Notes: generated by a model from the letters alone, not told the origin. A DNA stretch of 64,000 bases from Chondrus crispus (GCF_000350225.1 NW_005179095.1:108551-172550), one strand, 5' to 3'; shown: positions 32,165 to 41,612, counted from the stretch's first letter. Program-made: numbers and translations.

Positions 32165-33505
32165 GTTCACTGGCCGGTTACGCGCAGTCGACCCGTGGTA
32201 CGTAAACGGGAGCGATCGGTAACGGGTTAGAACCTAGTCCGCAGATATACTACCGAACGGTCGTAGATTAGGCGCGAAAGGGACGGGGGCGAGCTTGCTA
32301 GAGTTTACTGGTGGGGACAGGTGTCAGGTCTTAACCCCTCGAAGGGACGCCTCGGACACCTGTCTCAGTACAGTAGTACAGTACCTGCCGCCTGGTGCGT
32401 GCCGGGTACTGCACACAATTAAAAAACTAGCGCCATAATTACTACCACTGCACGGACGCTGCTACTACACATGTGCACTACTATACACGCGTGATGCTTA
32501 CAGACTACCGTACGGACAACACGTGTGCTAACGAGCGCACGTAACACGCATAGACTACCGCACGGGCGACACGTGTGCTACTGGACACGTGCGCCACAAC
32601 CGGTCGGTACACGCGTGCGCTTCCTACACGTGCGCACACCCGCCCACGTGTGCCCCGTGAACGGCCGCACGGTTAATAACCTCCCCGCGCGCGCGTCCGT
32701 CATTGTACTGCAATAACCACCGCGGGCGTCCGTCGTTATACCAGAACTATGATTAAACCCCTGATGCTGGTGTTCAAGCATATTAATTGGTTTTACCAAT
32801 ACGCAGCGTCATAGCCTGTATTTCATGGGTATGTGAAAGTTCCGGACCGAATGGTTTGATGGATCGCACTGTGCTCAAATCATGGGTCGAGAAACCACGT
32901 GCTATTAGGGCATTACCAGATGAGGAGGAAAGAGTCTTATTTGTGGGCAATGCTTCAGGACACGACCTTAACATTCGAAGCATGTCTTGGGAGGAATGAA
33001 GAAGACAATAATGCGGTTCCCACCAAATGCGACACATTGCTTGCAGCCTACGGACACTTTTCCCATTCAGAAAATCAAGGATCCCTGGCGAAATCGTTGC
33101 GAACGGTACAGATTAAGCTTTACACGGGACAATCTTTGGACTGAAGGAGGTAGACGAAATCCGACTCCCGGAGAGAGATTTTTCTATAAACCAGCAGCTG
33201 CGACTGTTATAGATTTTAATAGGCAGAGATATTCGAATGGTTTGAAGTATGCTCGTAAGACAATGATTCGCATTGGGATGTATCTTAACGTAAACGGGAT
33301 CTGGGATGAAAGCCAATTGTCCAACGATCTCCTGCCCATAGTGGCAAAACACAAGACCATTTTTTGAAGGGCAAGTCATTGATGAAAAATATGTGGATTT
33401 CTGCCGAATCTAATTTGGAACAACCGAAAATAGCATCGGCTAATGTATTTAAGAACCAAGCCACAATTAACTGAGGTGCGTAACTATATTAGACTATGAC
33501 AATTC

Positions 33506-34177
33506 TGTAGTATAATCACCCCCAACGACGAGGGGGGTGAGTACTGACAGTTCGGAAAGACCCCGATCGGCGGGAAGACAGAAGCACGGCCCACCTACGG
33601 TACCGAGCACGGGCTCGAGGTAGTGGTGGTAGAGCGGGATCGGGGAGGACGCGCGCACGCGCGAGCGGTTCTATGCCTCGACGCCCCGGAGCGGTACTGG
33701 GTCACGATCCAGTACCGACAGGCGGAGGCGGAGCCGGCTCGTGGGCGTGCTGCGCGCGTCCTCAACCCGCGCGCGGTGCTACTCCTAGGTAATACGGACG
33801 GAAGTACCTGAAAGTAAGCGGGCGGACCAAGGTGGAGGATCCTTGACAAGTCCGTGCTTCTCGCCCTCCACCGCCGGCGGTCCGCTCATATTCAATATAC
33901 AGAGTAACTTATCATAGCATTACAGTTGTGCAGATCGGCCTGCACTGTAGTGCTGTCAGCCGTCGGGGCTGGCAGCACACGTGTCGTACACGTGTGTGCG
34001 CGCGCCCCCGTACACGTGGGGTTCACGTGCGCGCGCGCGCACCGAAGTACTGTAGAGCTCGGGCTCTACAGTTACAAATCTAATCTAAATCTAATACGGG
34101 GAGGGAGATATTGTCTCCTTCCCCGTATTAGATTTAGATTAACCTCCAAACCCGAATTTGTAGCATAATATGCTACA
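33506..34177 (+). repeat. Solo LTR of the G1 family (copy A3) with internal palindromic insertion, target duplication AATTC
   Basis: Starts TGTAGTATAATCACCCCC and ends ATGCTACA, flanked by AATTC at 33501-33505 and 34178-34182. Very close to the G1 LTRs. About 57-60 bases of inverted sequence (roughly 34112-34168) interrupt its last ten bases. Confidence 0.93.
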
Positions 34178-34195
34178 AATTCGGGTTTGGAGGTT
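34082..34195. repeat. Double palindrome (L-L'-R'-R) at the end of LTR A3
   Basis: Left hairpin: arms 34082-34108 and 34114-34140 (27 bp, one mismatch, loop TATTG). Right hairpin: arms 34141-34166 and 34170-34195 (26 bp, perfect, loop AAT). The two hairpins abut exactly. Confidence 0.95.
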
Positions 34196-34472
34196 GGTTT
34201 TTTTGTGGTTCCTTTTTAGATTAGACCAATCTAATTGCTGTGATCGGTGTAGTTCTGAGGTGCAGGGAAGAAGAAGCGTGAGGGTGGAATAAAGGGGGGG
34301 GGGGGGGGGTGCCCACGTTTCGGACAGTGACAAAAAATCGGACATGCCAAATATTTTGGAAAAACATCTCCGACAAGTGCCAAGGTGCAACGCAGCTGCA
34401 TAACGGCGCCAGACAATGCGCCGTATCTCAGAACGACGTGGTTGAACTTAGAGAAAGAAAATCTCAATCGAT

Positions 34473-34531
34473 TGTTCACAGCTTTCTACCTATAGGATCT
34501 TATAGGTAGAAAGCTGTGAACACTCGAGTGT
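34473..34531. repeat. Double palindrome between LTR A3 and MULE1
   Basis: 22-bp perfect arms 34473-34494 and 34501-34522 (loop GGATCT), immediately followed by the short palindrome ACACTCGAGTGT (34520-34531). A run of 18 G lies upstream, near 34292. Confidence 0.85.
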
Positions 34532-34824
34532 AGCAGCCCAAGCACACAAAACGGGCGGCTTTCATTTTTTGGGAAATATCACGATTCGTTGGCGAACTCG
34601 TGCCATTTGGCTTTATCAGTAGGCTAAGTTGGGAAAAGTAGCAGTTCAGTAGGAGAATGAGGGAAAAGTGGCAGTTCAGTAGGGGAAGCAGCCATTGCAT
34701 GCGGAAATTACCCACCGTGACTCAAACAGTAGGGGAAAAGACCAAATGGTAGGGGAACTGCCTGACTGTGGCGAAAGAAGTAGGCAAAAACAAAGTAACA
34801 CATGTAGTAGGCAAAAACGCTACT

Positions 34825-37366
34825 TCAGTCATCTTTAAACAGCTGACGCAGTTCACATTTGCGAGCAGTATCTCCCTTTAGGTGGCACAGAGAGCAGTAG
34901 TAGGAGAGTTTTCGAGCCGCAGGCCCGGATTCATACCACGAGCGCATCCGTTTCCCCGCATTTTGGACTGGCCTCCCGCGCGGTGGAGCAAGGGCAACTG
35001 GAATGTTGATGGTAGAACCAGACAAAACTTGCTCCTGAGCATCTAGAACCACTCTATCGACGTCTGCTTGCAGCGGCATCCCTAACATCAGCCCTTCGTA
35101 CTGTTCTTTCCAAGCGACTGTTAGATTTTTAGGTCCAATAAACTTGAACAAATTCATCGTCCCATATTTCTGGCAGAGTACGGCTGTTCCGTGCCAACAA
35201 GGAAACAGAGCCCTGTCGAAGGAATAAGCACAACACTCACGAGGATTCTGCTGTTCGTTGCTGAGAACTACTCGCCTTGTTCTGGTACCATCCATTTGAC
35301 TAATCACGGTGGCTTCCATAAGGTCTGTTCCATCTAAAAACGTCACATGCGCTTGATAGGGCCTTCCTAGACGAATGAGGGATGCTACATGCCGTTCTAC
35401 TTGCGGAGGGACCGGGGCCTTGCAATTTAGAGCTATATTTTGCCGTTTCAGAAACCAATTTCGCTGCGACTCGAGGACTGTTTTCAGCATTGACTGTGGT
35501 TCCACACTTCGGATTTGATTCCTAAGTGAGGCACTCATTTGGCTTTCCCCGCCCTGCGTGGAAGTCACTAGATCCTGCAGTCCAGCATATGCCCTGTAAA
35601 GATCACTATTCGGAAATCGAGACAGATATTGGGCGGTTCTCTGCCCATAAGTCCGTTTCACTGCGTCAACAGCACTCTGTGATGTTGAATGAACAGCTCG
35701 TTGGTATTGAGAGATACCGGCTGCTTTTTCCTTACCAATGCCTTCATCATGTTTTTCTTAACATACAAAGGGTCGAGGAACAGTTTGGCATATTCCATGA
35801 CATTTTCAAAGGAGCAATCAATGGACTTTTCTTGGTCCACAATAGTAACGCGGCCTTGAACATCAAACCCGGACACCCTCTTCAAATTCGTAAACACCAT
35901 GGTCCACGATTCTTCGCATTCAGGGCCGACGGTGTGCGCAAACAATAGCCGTACTAAATTGTGGTTAGCATCGTAGCCAACAACCTCATAAGTTGTGCCG
36001 TATGACTGCGGTCCGCACCCCTGACAGTGTGAAGCATCAGCGGCTGTTATTGCTCTCCCATATTTGCAAAAATGGCTGGCAATGCTAGAGACGAACACGA
36101 CGCCTGAATAATATTTCCTGCCATCTACAATGTCCGAATAGTCGACAACTTGGTGGTCAAATCTTGCCTCATCAGGCACGACCTCGCCTTTCTTGAGTTG
36201 TCCAAATATGAACCTGGCAGCCTTAAGACGAGTTTGCTTCATTTCGTCGGCAGAACATGTAAACATTTCGACAATATGACCCAGTTCCTGTAAAAGTATG
36301 GCATATCCCTCCATAGTTGCCATATATTCTAGGCGATTGGCCGTCATCATGCGTGATATCTCGGTCTTGACGGAGCGAAAGTGACGTAGACCTGGTTGAC
36401 GGGTGTATATCCGTTTTGCAGTCACAATTGAGACGATAAATTTAGTTGTCAAGGACGGGGTTTCTTTTAAATCTGGAAGAACCAATTGGTTCTTCCAGAT
36501 CTAAAAGAAAACCCGTCTTTGACAACTAAATCAAACGAAACAAGTGGCTCGATTAATCGAGCCACTTGTTTTGCCGTATAGGCAGGGGTGCAATTTCGCC
36601 TACTATTTGTGTCACTTGCAACGTTTTGCCCTAGACATGCAGAAACATGGGCTTTGTACTCACGCAACTTCCATCCACCAGTTCTTGTTTTGTACGCACG
36701 ATTGCTTTCACGTACTCTTTCAAATGTTTCTGTATTAAGCTGCGATTCGTTCTCAAAGAGGGGTTTGTTTGGTGAGATTGTAGCCTACCGAGGAGTGTGA
36801 AGTGATTTTTTTCAAGTTTTGTCCGTTAAAAGATGGCGCTTTGGATTCTGAGACAAACACAATACTGTCATCGGAACTGCTATTGTCATGATCAGGACTG
36901 CGGCTCCGGCATGCAGACCTTTTCATGTACTCATCTGATTCACGGGAGCCCCCTTTTTGCATAAATTCTTCTTCTTCGCTGGGAAAGAAACCGTCAAAAA
37001 GGTCGTCTAGATCCTCTCTGAATGCATCAGACGGATCACCCTCTTGAAATGGAACATCTTCAGTCGTAGTAAAACCATTGAAGCAAATATCTCCTGGAAT
37101 TAGGCAAGATCGTCTTCCTCCATGGCTATCTGCATACTCTTTGGCCAAATCAAAGCATTTTGATATTTTTGCGTGCAGCGAGTGGCCTCTTCGATATTAC
37201 CAATCATTCCCTTGTTTGGATAGACCCGGAGGCATAGATTCAAATAAGCACGTCGAATGTTGGATAGCGAGATGCTCTCCTCGGTATTACGTGGGAAGAA
37301 TACCTTCAATACGGAAATATTTTCCGGGATCGCAGTGATTCTCTGTAGCTCGTCCTCAGTACTCAT
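34825..37366 (-). pseudogene. MULE1 transposase, with J-domain-like N-terminus, broken
   Basis: Pieces on the minus strand: 37366-37100 resembles a J domain (NIRRAYLNLCLRVYPNKG, then EEATRCTQKYQNAL), with YPN where HPD is usual. A frame change leads to an acidic Ser-rich linker (37148-36760). A further frame change leads to a DNA-binding-like part (GGWKLREYKAHVSACLG...RRNCTPAYTAKQVARLI, about 36700-36550). Then a palindromic insertion (36440-36571). Then the MULE core (36430-35658: ITAADASHCQGCG with catalytic Asp, EESWTMVFTNLKRV, TIVDQEKSI) and 35661-34825 with a SWIM-like C-C-C-H (ECCAYSFDRALFPCWHG) and a CSLCHLKGDTARKC zinc motif near the end. At least two frameshifts plus the palindrome make it non-functional. 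Confidence 0.8.
36440..36571. repeat. Double palindrome (L-L'-R'-R) inside the MULE1 coding region
   Basis: Left hairpin arms 36440-36485 and 36486-36531 (46 bp, three mismatches, no loop). Right hairpin arms 36538-36554 and 36555-36571 (17 bp, perfect, no loop). Six bases separate the two. Confidence 0.95.
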
Positions 37367-37674
37367 GTTCAGTAAGGGGAAGAGGACTCAAGAGCAGTAT
37401 GGGAATGGGACAGGTTTAGGGTTACCAGAAGACTTCAAGATCAGTGGGGGATAGGGACGATGCGGGCAAGATCAGTAGGGTAAACGTACCTGTAACAAAT
37501 ATGGATGGGGTTTTGAGGAACGCCTACCGATTCTGTCATTTTTCGTATTTAGCCTACGGAAAAGTGACCTTGCAACGGATTCTTCTACTAAATCTGTCAA
37601 AAAAAACATTCGCCTACTGAATCAGTTCTTTTTTCCCGTTTCCCCTACTGATCGTGAAATCCCCTTTTTTTATT

Positions 37675-38141
37675 TGCATGGGTGTCCGATCTGCTGTGCT
37701 CGGTTGTGCTCGGTTGGGGTGCAGCAGTGTCCGTGCGCTTCAATCTCACTCCTCTTCTGTGTGCGTGGTTGTTTTCGCAAAGTCCCAGTGGACGACAGGC
37801 TGAGAGTGTCCCCGTCGCAATGGATAAAAAATGGTGATTGCTTGACAATAACAAGTATTTTTTCCTTTTAATATTGATGTTTTTGTCCGATATCCTGAGC
37901 ATCCCCCTTTATGCGTGTTTGAGACCTTTGAAAAAATTAACAAAAAATCATTGCCCACGGAGCATCGCTGCCTGAAGATGATACCGTACAGTATGAGCTT
38001 CCAGTGCCACCGACGGACTGATCTCAGAATCGTCGCATCGGCTCCGACCTTGTTTCATTTCAGACCTGACAACTGTCAAGTGACGAAATTGACGAATAAC
38101 AGTTTTGCAACGCTTGCTCGGCGAAGGACCTGCGCAGTGCA
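37675..38141. other. Intergenic region upstream of EIF1AD-like gene
   Basis: About 470 bases between MULE1 and the next gene. No coding region seen; presumably contains the promoter of the downstream gene. Confidence 0.5.
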
Positions 38142-38627
38142 ATGCCCAAAGCAAATCGTCGCAAGCAGTTGCAGGCCCTCTCCGAGCCGCCGGTACTGGA
38201 GGAGGGCCAAAAAGTGGCACGAGTAATAGCCGCATGCGGCGAAAACAATTACGAAGTGGAGGATGAACATGGGGCGAAAACTCTCTACCAACTACCGAAG
38301 CGCATGCGCCACGTCGTGTTTATTAGGAGAGGGAGCTACGTCTTCGTGAAGGATGATGAGACGCGAAAAGACGGACGCGTGCGCGGAGATATTGAAGTGG
38401 TCGTGCTGACCCACTTCTTACATGGTATAAGTAAGGAGCCGTATTGGCCGCGCTCGTTTAAGGGTGAGGAGGACAACACGGAGGACATGCCTGCGATTGT
38501 GTCAGAGGGTGCGGGTGGAAATTCGGAGGAGGAGCCTGGTCATGGAGATGAGCAATGGGAGATTGGTAGCGGAAACCCAAACAGGGCACAATGGCAAGAC
38601 CAGAGTTCTGACGAAGAGAGCGACTAG
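38142..38627 (+). CDS. EIF1AD-like protein (eIF1A-type S1 domain)
   Basis: 161 codons, no intron. It begins MPKANRRKQLQAL and carries an S1/eIF1A-like OB fold at about residues 20-95 (GQKVARVIAACGENNYEVE, LYQLPKRMRHVVFIRRGSYV, then RGDIEVVVLTHFLHG and a YWP motif). An acidic Glu/Asp/Ser-rich tail follows, ending DEESD. Length, the MPKA-RRK start and the acidic tail match the eIF1A-domain-containing protein family (EIF1AD), a small RNA-binding protein of nucleus and cytoplasm that has been linked to ribosome maturation. Ends with TAG 279 bp from the convergent cyclase gene. A well-preserved host gene. Confidence 0.88.
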   Translation: MPKANRRKQLQALSEPPVLEEGQKVARVIAACGENNYEVEDEHGAKTLYQLPKRMRHVVFIRRGSYVFVKDDETRKDGRVRGDIEVVVLTHFLHGISKEPYWPRSFKGEEDNTEDMPAIVSEGAGGNSEEEPGHGDEQWEIGSGNPNRAQWQDQSSDEESD

Positions 38628-38905
38628 TGAGCACACGGCCTTCATCCATGCACGTTTTCAAGGCAAGCTGAAGGGCCTCGAGGGATCTTATCGATTTTTT
38701 TTTCGAAGTGTTAACATTAGATCTAGAGAAGGAGGCTATAACCAGTGTCCTAGTCTTTGAATGACCCTGGCCGTGATCCCATATTCTCCGGCACCAGCAA
38801 TGTCTCTTGAACAACAACTTAGTTGGGTGCAGGCGTCTGTCACGCATTCTAACCTTGGAAACGCACTGGCTACCCCACGGAATGTGAAGGCGAAGTTTCC
38901 GGAGG

Positions 38906-41107
38906 CTAGGGATAATTTTTCCTGTACTCGGCAAGCGCCCAAATGGGGAAGATGTTGCGATACTGCGAATACGAAATCATGCAGTTGCGATTGAAAACGC
39001 CGCAAATGTTTTGCTGGGGCCAATCCCCGTTTTCATCCTGTGAGCGAATGAGAAACTGGGAGGCCTTCTCAAGAGGTTCCCTGTCAGGCCAGCGAGCCAT
39101 CGATAGCGCAACAAGAGCCCATCCTGTGCTGACAACTAAGCTCTCTTCCGATTGCGTGTATACCATTGTTTCCGAGCTGAGGTAGCTCTCGCCCCACCCT
39201 CCATCCTCCCTTTGCTTGTTCAGAACAAATTGGCACGCACGCTCCATAGAGGGGCTTGTCTCAAGCGTCAATCCCATCGACGTGTATGCGTCTATGGCAA
39301 ACCAAATCGCGTAAAGGAAACATATGCCCCAGCTACCGTACCACGACCCATCTTGCTTTTGGATCGACTCTATGTATCTGATCCCTTTCGCCAAGGACTC
39401 GTTCAATTTGGGTACAAGCGGATGGTCTGGAAACTCCGCGCGAAACTCTCCAATCCCCTTGAGCGCGGACGCCGTGCATTCAACGTAAGAATAATCGACC
39501 ATGATGTCGCCAAACACTTCTGATGGGTTAAGGAATTCCAACCATGCCGGGCCGCGCTGCAACTCGTATGTAGCCCAACCGCCGTCCGGGTTCTGATAGC
39601 TCAGAATCATCTTGACGGCGTCTTGCAGCCTGTCGTTGCTGATCATCTTCTTCTTCGGAATCCACGTGCCCTTCTTCCCCTGCAGCAAGAGTGCGGCGGC
39701 CAGGCCCTCCCCCGTGCAGTCAGCGATAGGCCAGCCATGATCCCTAGTACTGAACGGCCACGCGCCCTTGCTCATATGCCGGTAAAACCTCTCCCGGTTC
39801 GGTACATCTACGAGCACCTGCGTCATCTCCACGTAATCATGCGCCAAGGACAGTGTCTTCGTAAAAGGCTCAACAATGTCCCGGCCCGCGGCCATAAACG
39901 CCTGACTCGCAAACGCCGTGTCCCACAGCTGCGACCCGTTGTACCCCTGCATCTTCATGCCATCCTCCGCCAGCCACAGGTAGTCCGTAAGGCGGTCGCG
40001 ATGCTTGTCCACGGCCACGCCATCCGGGTCATCAAACCATCTGCACAAGAAATTAATAACCTTGTTCACCGGGCCGATACAAATATAGTTTGTATTCTCA
40101 TCCTCCGCCGTGATCTGCATCAAAGTCTCCTTCAACGCGCGTTCCCTCAGCCACTGCTTCCCTGGAAACCAGATGCTCTCCCACAGCGCCAACGCGCCCC
40201 ACAACACGCGCTGCAGCTTCGGCCTCCGCACGTAAACATCCTCCTCGCAGCACCTTCCCCTCCACGCCGGCCACTCAATGCTCTCGTACGGCTCCTCATA
40301 CAGCTCCTCCCGCAACTCCCGCACGAGCTCCGTGACCTCCCCTACCGCCCTCCTCCCGTACAGATAGCTCATGGGCAAGTACACGACGCGACAATGGCAC
40401 CAAAACCGGGCGGGATGGCACGGGAGCGCATACGGCAGGAGCCAGAACTCCGGCGTGAGCGGGTCCATGCCCTGCCACTCGTAAACGCCGAGGACGGCCA
40501 GCCAGAACTTGCCCCAGCCGGGGCAGCCAGCGGGGCCGCCGTGTGCGCGGATCCATGCGCGCGCGCTCCGCGAATCAGAGTCGGCGCTCCCCGCGCCGAG
40601 GATGCGCATGGCGACGTAGTTGAGTGCGGTGGAAAACATAGTGGACTTGTGCTCGATGTGCAGGCCGAAGCCGCCGTCGGGGTTCTGGTGGTTGCGCAAG
40701 TAGCGCAGCATCTCTGCGCGGTGGGCGGGCGGCAGGGGCGTGCGGGACACGTAGCACGCGATGACGAGCCCCGGCAGCAGGAACATGGGCCCTGCGTAGT
40801 CGCCGGCCCAGTGGCCGTCGCCCGTCTGCAGCGTCGCGAAGAAGGACAGCCCCTTGTGCAGCGCGGCCGCGCGGGCGTCGCGCCGCAGCCGCGCGGGCAC
40901 GGGCGCTAGCGCGCCGCACGTCGGGTTGCCAAGCAGATGGCCGTGCGACGCTAGCGCGCGCAGATAGGCGTCCGATGAGTGCGCGTGCTTCGACGACGCG
41001 TACGCGGCGCGCGCGGAGGACAGGGCCGCAGACAGGGCTGGCGAGGTGGCGGCGTCGGCGTCGGTCGTCCACCATTGGCGGCCGCGATCGACATTTAGAC
41101 GCCACAT
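38906..41107 (-). CDS. Oxidosqualene cyclase, cycloartenol-synthase type
   Basis: 733 codons in one exon. It cyclises 2,3-oxidosqualene to the first tetracyclic sterol precursor, on the ER membrane in known members. Start at the ATG of MWRLNVDRGRQWW (41107), because plant cycloartenol synthases also begin MW-L near there; an open frame upstream to 41524 is low-complexity reading of CT repeats. Seen: the catalytic motif DCTGE near residue 462 (DCTAE in many relatives), preceded by HGWPIA, which places His and Ile at the positions equivalent to Arabidopsis CAS1 His477 and Ile481; repeated QW motifs (QNPDGGFGLHIE, QNPDGGWATYE, QKQDGSWYGSWG, QREDGGWGESY, QDENGDWPQQ); YNGSQLWDTAFA; and C-terminal FNRNCMISYSQYRNIFPIWAL. 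The His/Ile pair favours cycloartenol over lanosterol as product. No frameshift or missing motif was found, so probably functional. Family length is about 750-760. Confidence 0.93.
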   Translation of the reverse strand: MWRLNVDRGRQWWTTDADAATSPALSAALSSARAAYASSKHAHSSDAYLRALASHGHLLGNPTCGALAPVPARLRRDARAAALHKGLSFFATLQTGDGHWAGDYAGPMFLLPGLVIACYVSRTPLPPAHRAEMLRYLRNHQNPDGGFGLHIEHKSTMFSTALNYVAMRILGAGSADSDSRSARAWIRAHGGPAGCPGWGKFWLAVLGVYEWQGMDPLTPEFWLLPYALPCHPARFWCHCRVVYLPMSYLYGRRAVGEVTELVRELREELYEEPYESIEWPAWRGRCCEEDVYVRRPKLQRVLWGALALWESIWFPGKQWLRERALKETLMQITAEDENTNYICIGPVNKVINFLCRWFDDPDGVAVDKHRDRLTDYLWLAEDGMKMQGYNGSQLWDTAFASQAFMAAGRDIVEPFTKTLSLAHDYVEMTQVLVDVPNRERFYRHMSKGAWPFSTRDHGWPIADCTGEGLAAALLLQGKKGTWIPKKKMISNDRLQDAVKMILSYQNPDGGWATYELQRGPAWLEFLNPSEVFGDIMVDYSYVECTASALKGIGEFRAEFPDHPLVPKLNESLAKGIRYIESIQKQDGSWYGSWGICFLYAIWFAIDAYTSMGLTLETSPSMERACQFVLNKQREDGGWGESYLSSETMVYTQSEESLVVSTGWALVALSMARWPDREPLEKASQFLIRSQDENGDWPQQNICGVFNRNCMISYSQYRNIFPIWALAEYRKNYP

Positions 41108-41151
41108 GTTGCGGAGGGAGGGGTGGGGGGAGTGGCGGGATGGGGAGGATG

Positions 41152-41292
41152 AGGGAGGGAAGAGGAGGGAAGAGGAGGGAAGAGGAGGGAAGAGGAGGGA
41201 AGAGGAGGGAAGAGGAGGGAAGCGGAGGGAAGAGGAGGATCGAAGAGGATCGGGGTGTAGGGAGGTAGTGCAGGGAGGTAGTGCAGGGAGGT
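41152..41292. repeat. Purine/pyrimidine minisatellite upstream of the cyclase
   Basis: About eight copies of a 10-bp unit AGAGGAGGGA (41160-41240), then three copies of AGGGAGGTAGTGC. On the cyclase strand this is a CT-rich tract 45-185 bases before the ATG. It could be a CT-box-like promoter or leader element, or simple repeat expansion. Confidence 0.85.
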
Positions 41293-41545
41293 AGGCGGAG
41301 TAAGGTGGACCCTTTCCAAATGGCATAAAGGAGCGTTGTATCGAAGGCGGTCTTGTCCTGTTAATCTCCCTTGCGTCCCTTTTCCCCAGATATGTGCCAG
41401 AGGTGAATGGAGGACGACGAAACGTGTCCACGTGCAATATTTGGATTGTAGCTAAGGCGGCCGTGGTCGGTTGCAGGAACACGATGTCAGAAAAAGAGAC
41501 ACCGTTGAGGGAGCACAACAACACTGCGGCCTCCTGCGAGACGTG

Positions 41546-41612
41546 AAGCAGTGGCTGAGAGGGAACGCGCGTTGAAGGAGACTTCGATGCAGATCACGGC
41601 GGAGGATGCAAA
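41546..41612 (+). pseudogene. Short inverted duplicate of the cyclase gene
   Basis: About 67 bases (AAGCAGTGGCTGAG ... GATCACGGCGGAGGATG) match the cyclase coding strand at about 40104-40170 (residues around WLRERALKETLMQITAED) with one inserted A, one substitution and a gap at the end. It points the opposite way to the gene and is out of frame. It lies next to the end of the Tigger-like element. Confidence 0.85.

Larger units (their letters stand above)
29836..32743. repeat. Cluster of three related LTR-like repeats (family B)
   Basis: Three copies begin TGTGRGATAA: at 29836 (most diverged, carrying a nested LTR), 31159 and 32015. Copies 2 and 3 lie head to tail, 856 bp apart. Shared landmarks are CCGCCCTGGGTTGGGTGAG, CACTGGCCGGTTACGCGCAG, a TATA-like CGTATATAGG or CGTAGATTAGG, and GATGGGTGTCAGG. 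The downstream parts carry many degenerate ACACGTGT-containing units. I find no coding region, so they may be LTRs left after recombination among insertions. The whole cluster interrupts the DDE_1 transposase. Confidence 0.7.
28226..33367 (+). pseudogene. DDE_1 (pogo/Tigger-type) transposase split by LTR insertions
   Basis: Starts at ATG 28226 (MPRNVPIERAIAQALTSRPA). After 21 codons it is interrupted by a solo LTR, and the same frame resumes at 28931 (NKNTATSASP). Later pieces, with stops and frame changes: a region near 29490-29640 (SKWVQRFMHVHK, LRLEKAKAHYLGVM), NADETHFVFNVDNC (about 29690), YAEVVSG and SGGDPITVMVRLSGAPGAI up to about 29836. A 2.9-kb repeat cluster then intervenes. It resumes at about 32750 with LMLVFKHINWFYQ, SSGPNGLMDRTVLKSWVE, RVLFVGNASGH and, in another frame, FPPNATHCLQPTDTFPIQK to the stop at 33367. 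The order of motifs is that of DDE_1 superfamily transposases. Confidence 0.8.
34566..37674 (-). mobile_element. Decayed Mutator-like element (MULE1)
   Basis: Imperfect, diverged terminal inverted repeats (left TTTTTTGGGAAATATCACGAT, right the inverse of AAAAGGGGATTTCACGAT) enclose a broken MULE transposase. Both ends carry several copies of a CAGTAGGSGAA-type subterminal motif (left about 34615-34790, right about 37370-37650). Exact ends and target duplication were not resolved. Confidence 0.75.

Noticed and set aside
39623-40909. 428-codon frame antisense to the cyclase gene
   Set aside because: Shadow of a strongly conserved, GC-rich coding sequence on the other strand; no independent protein features.
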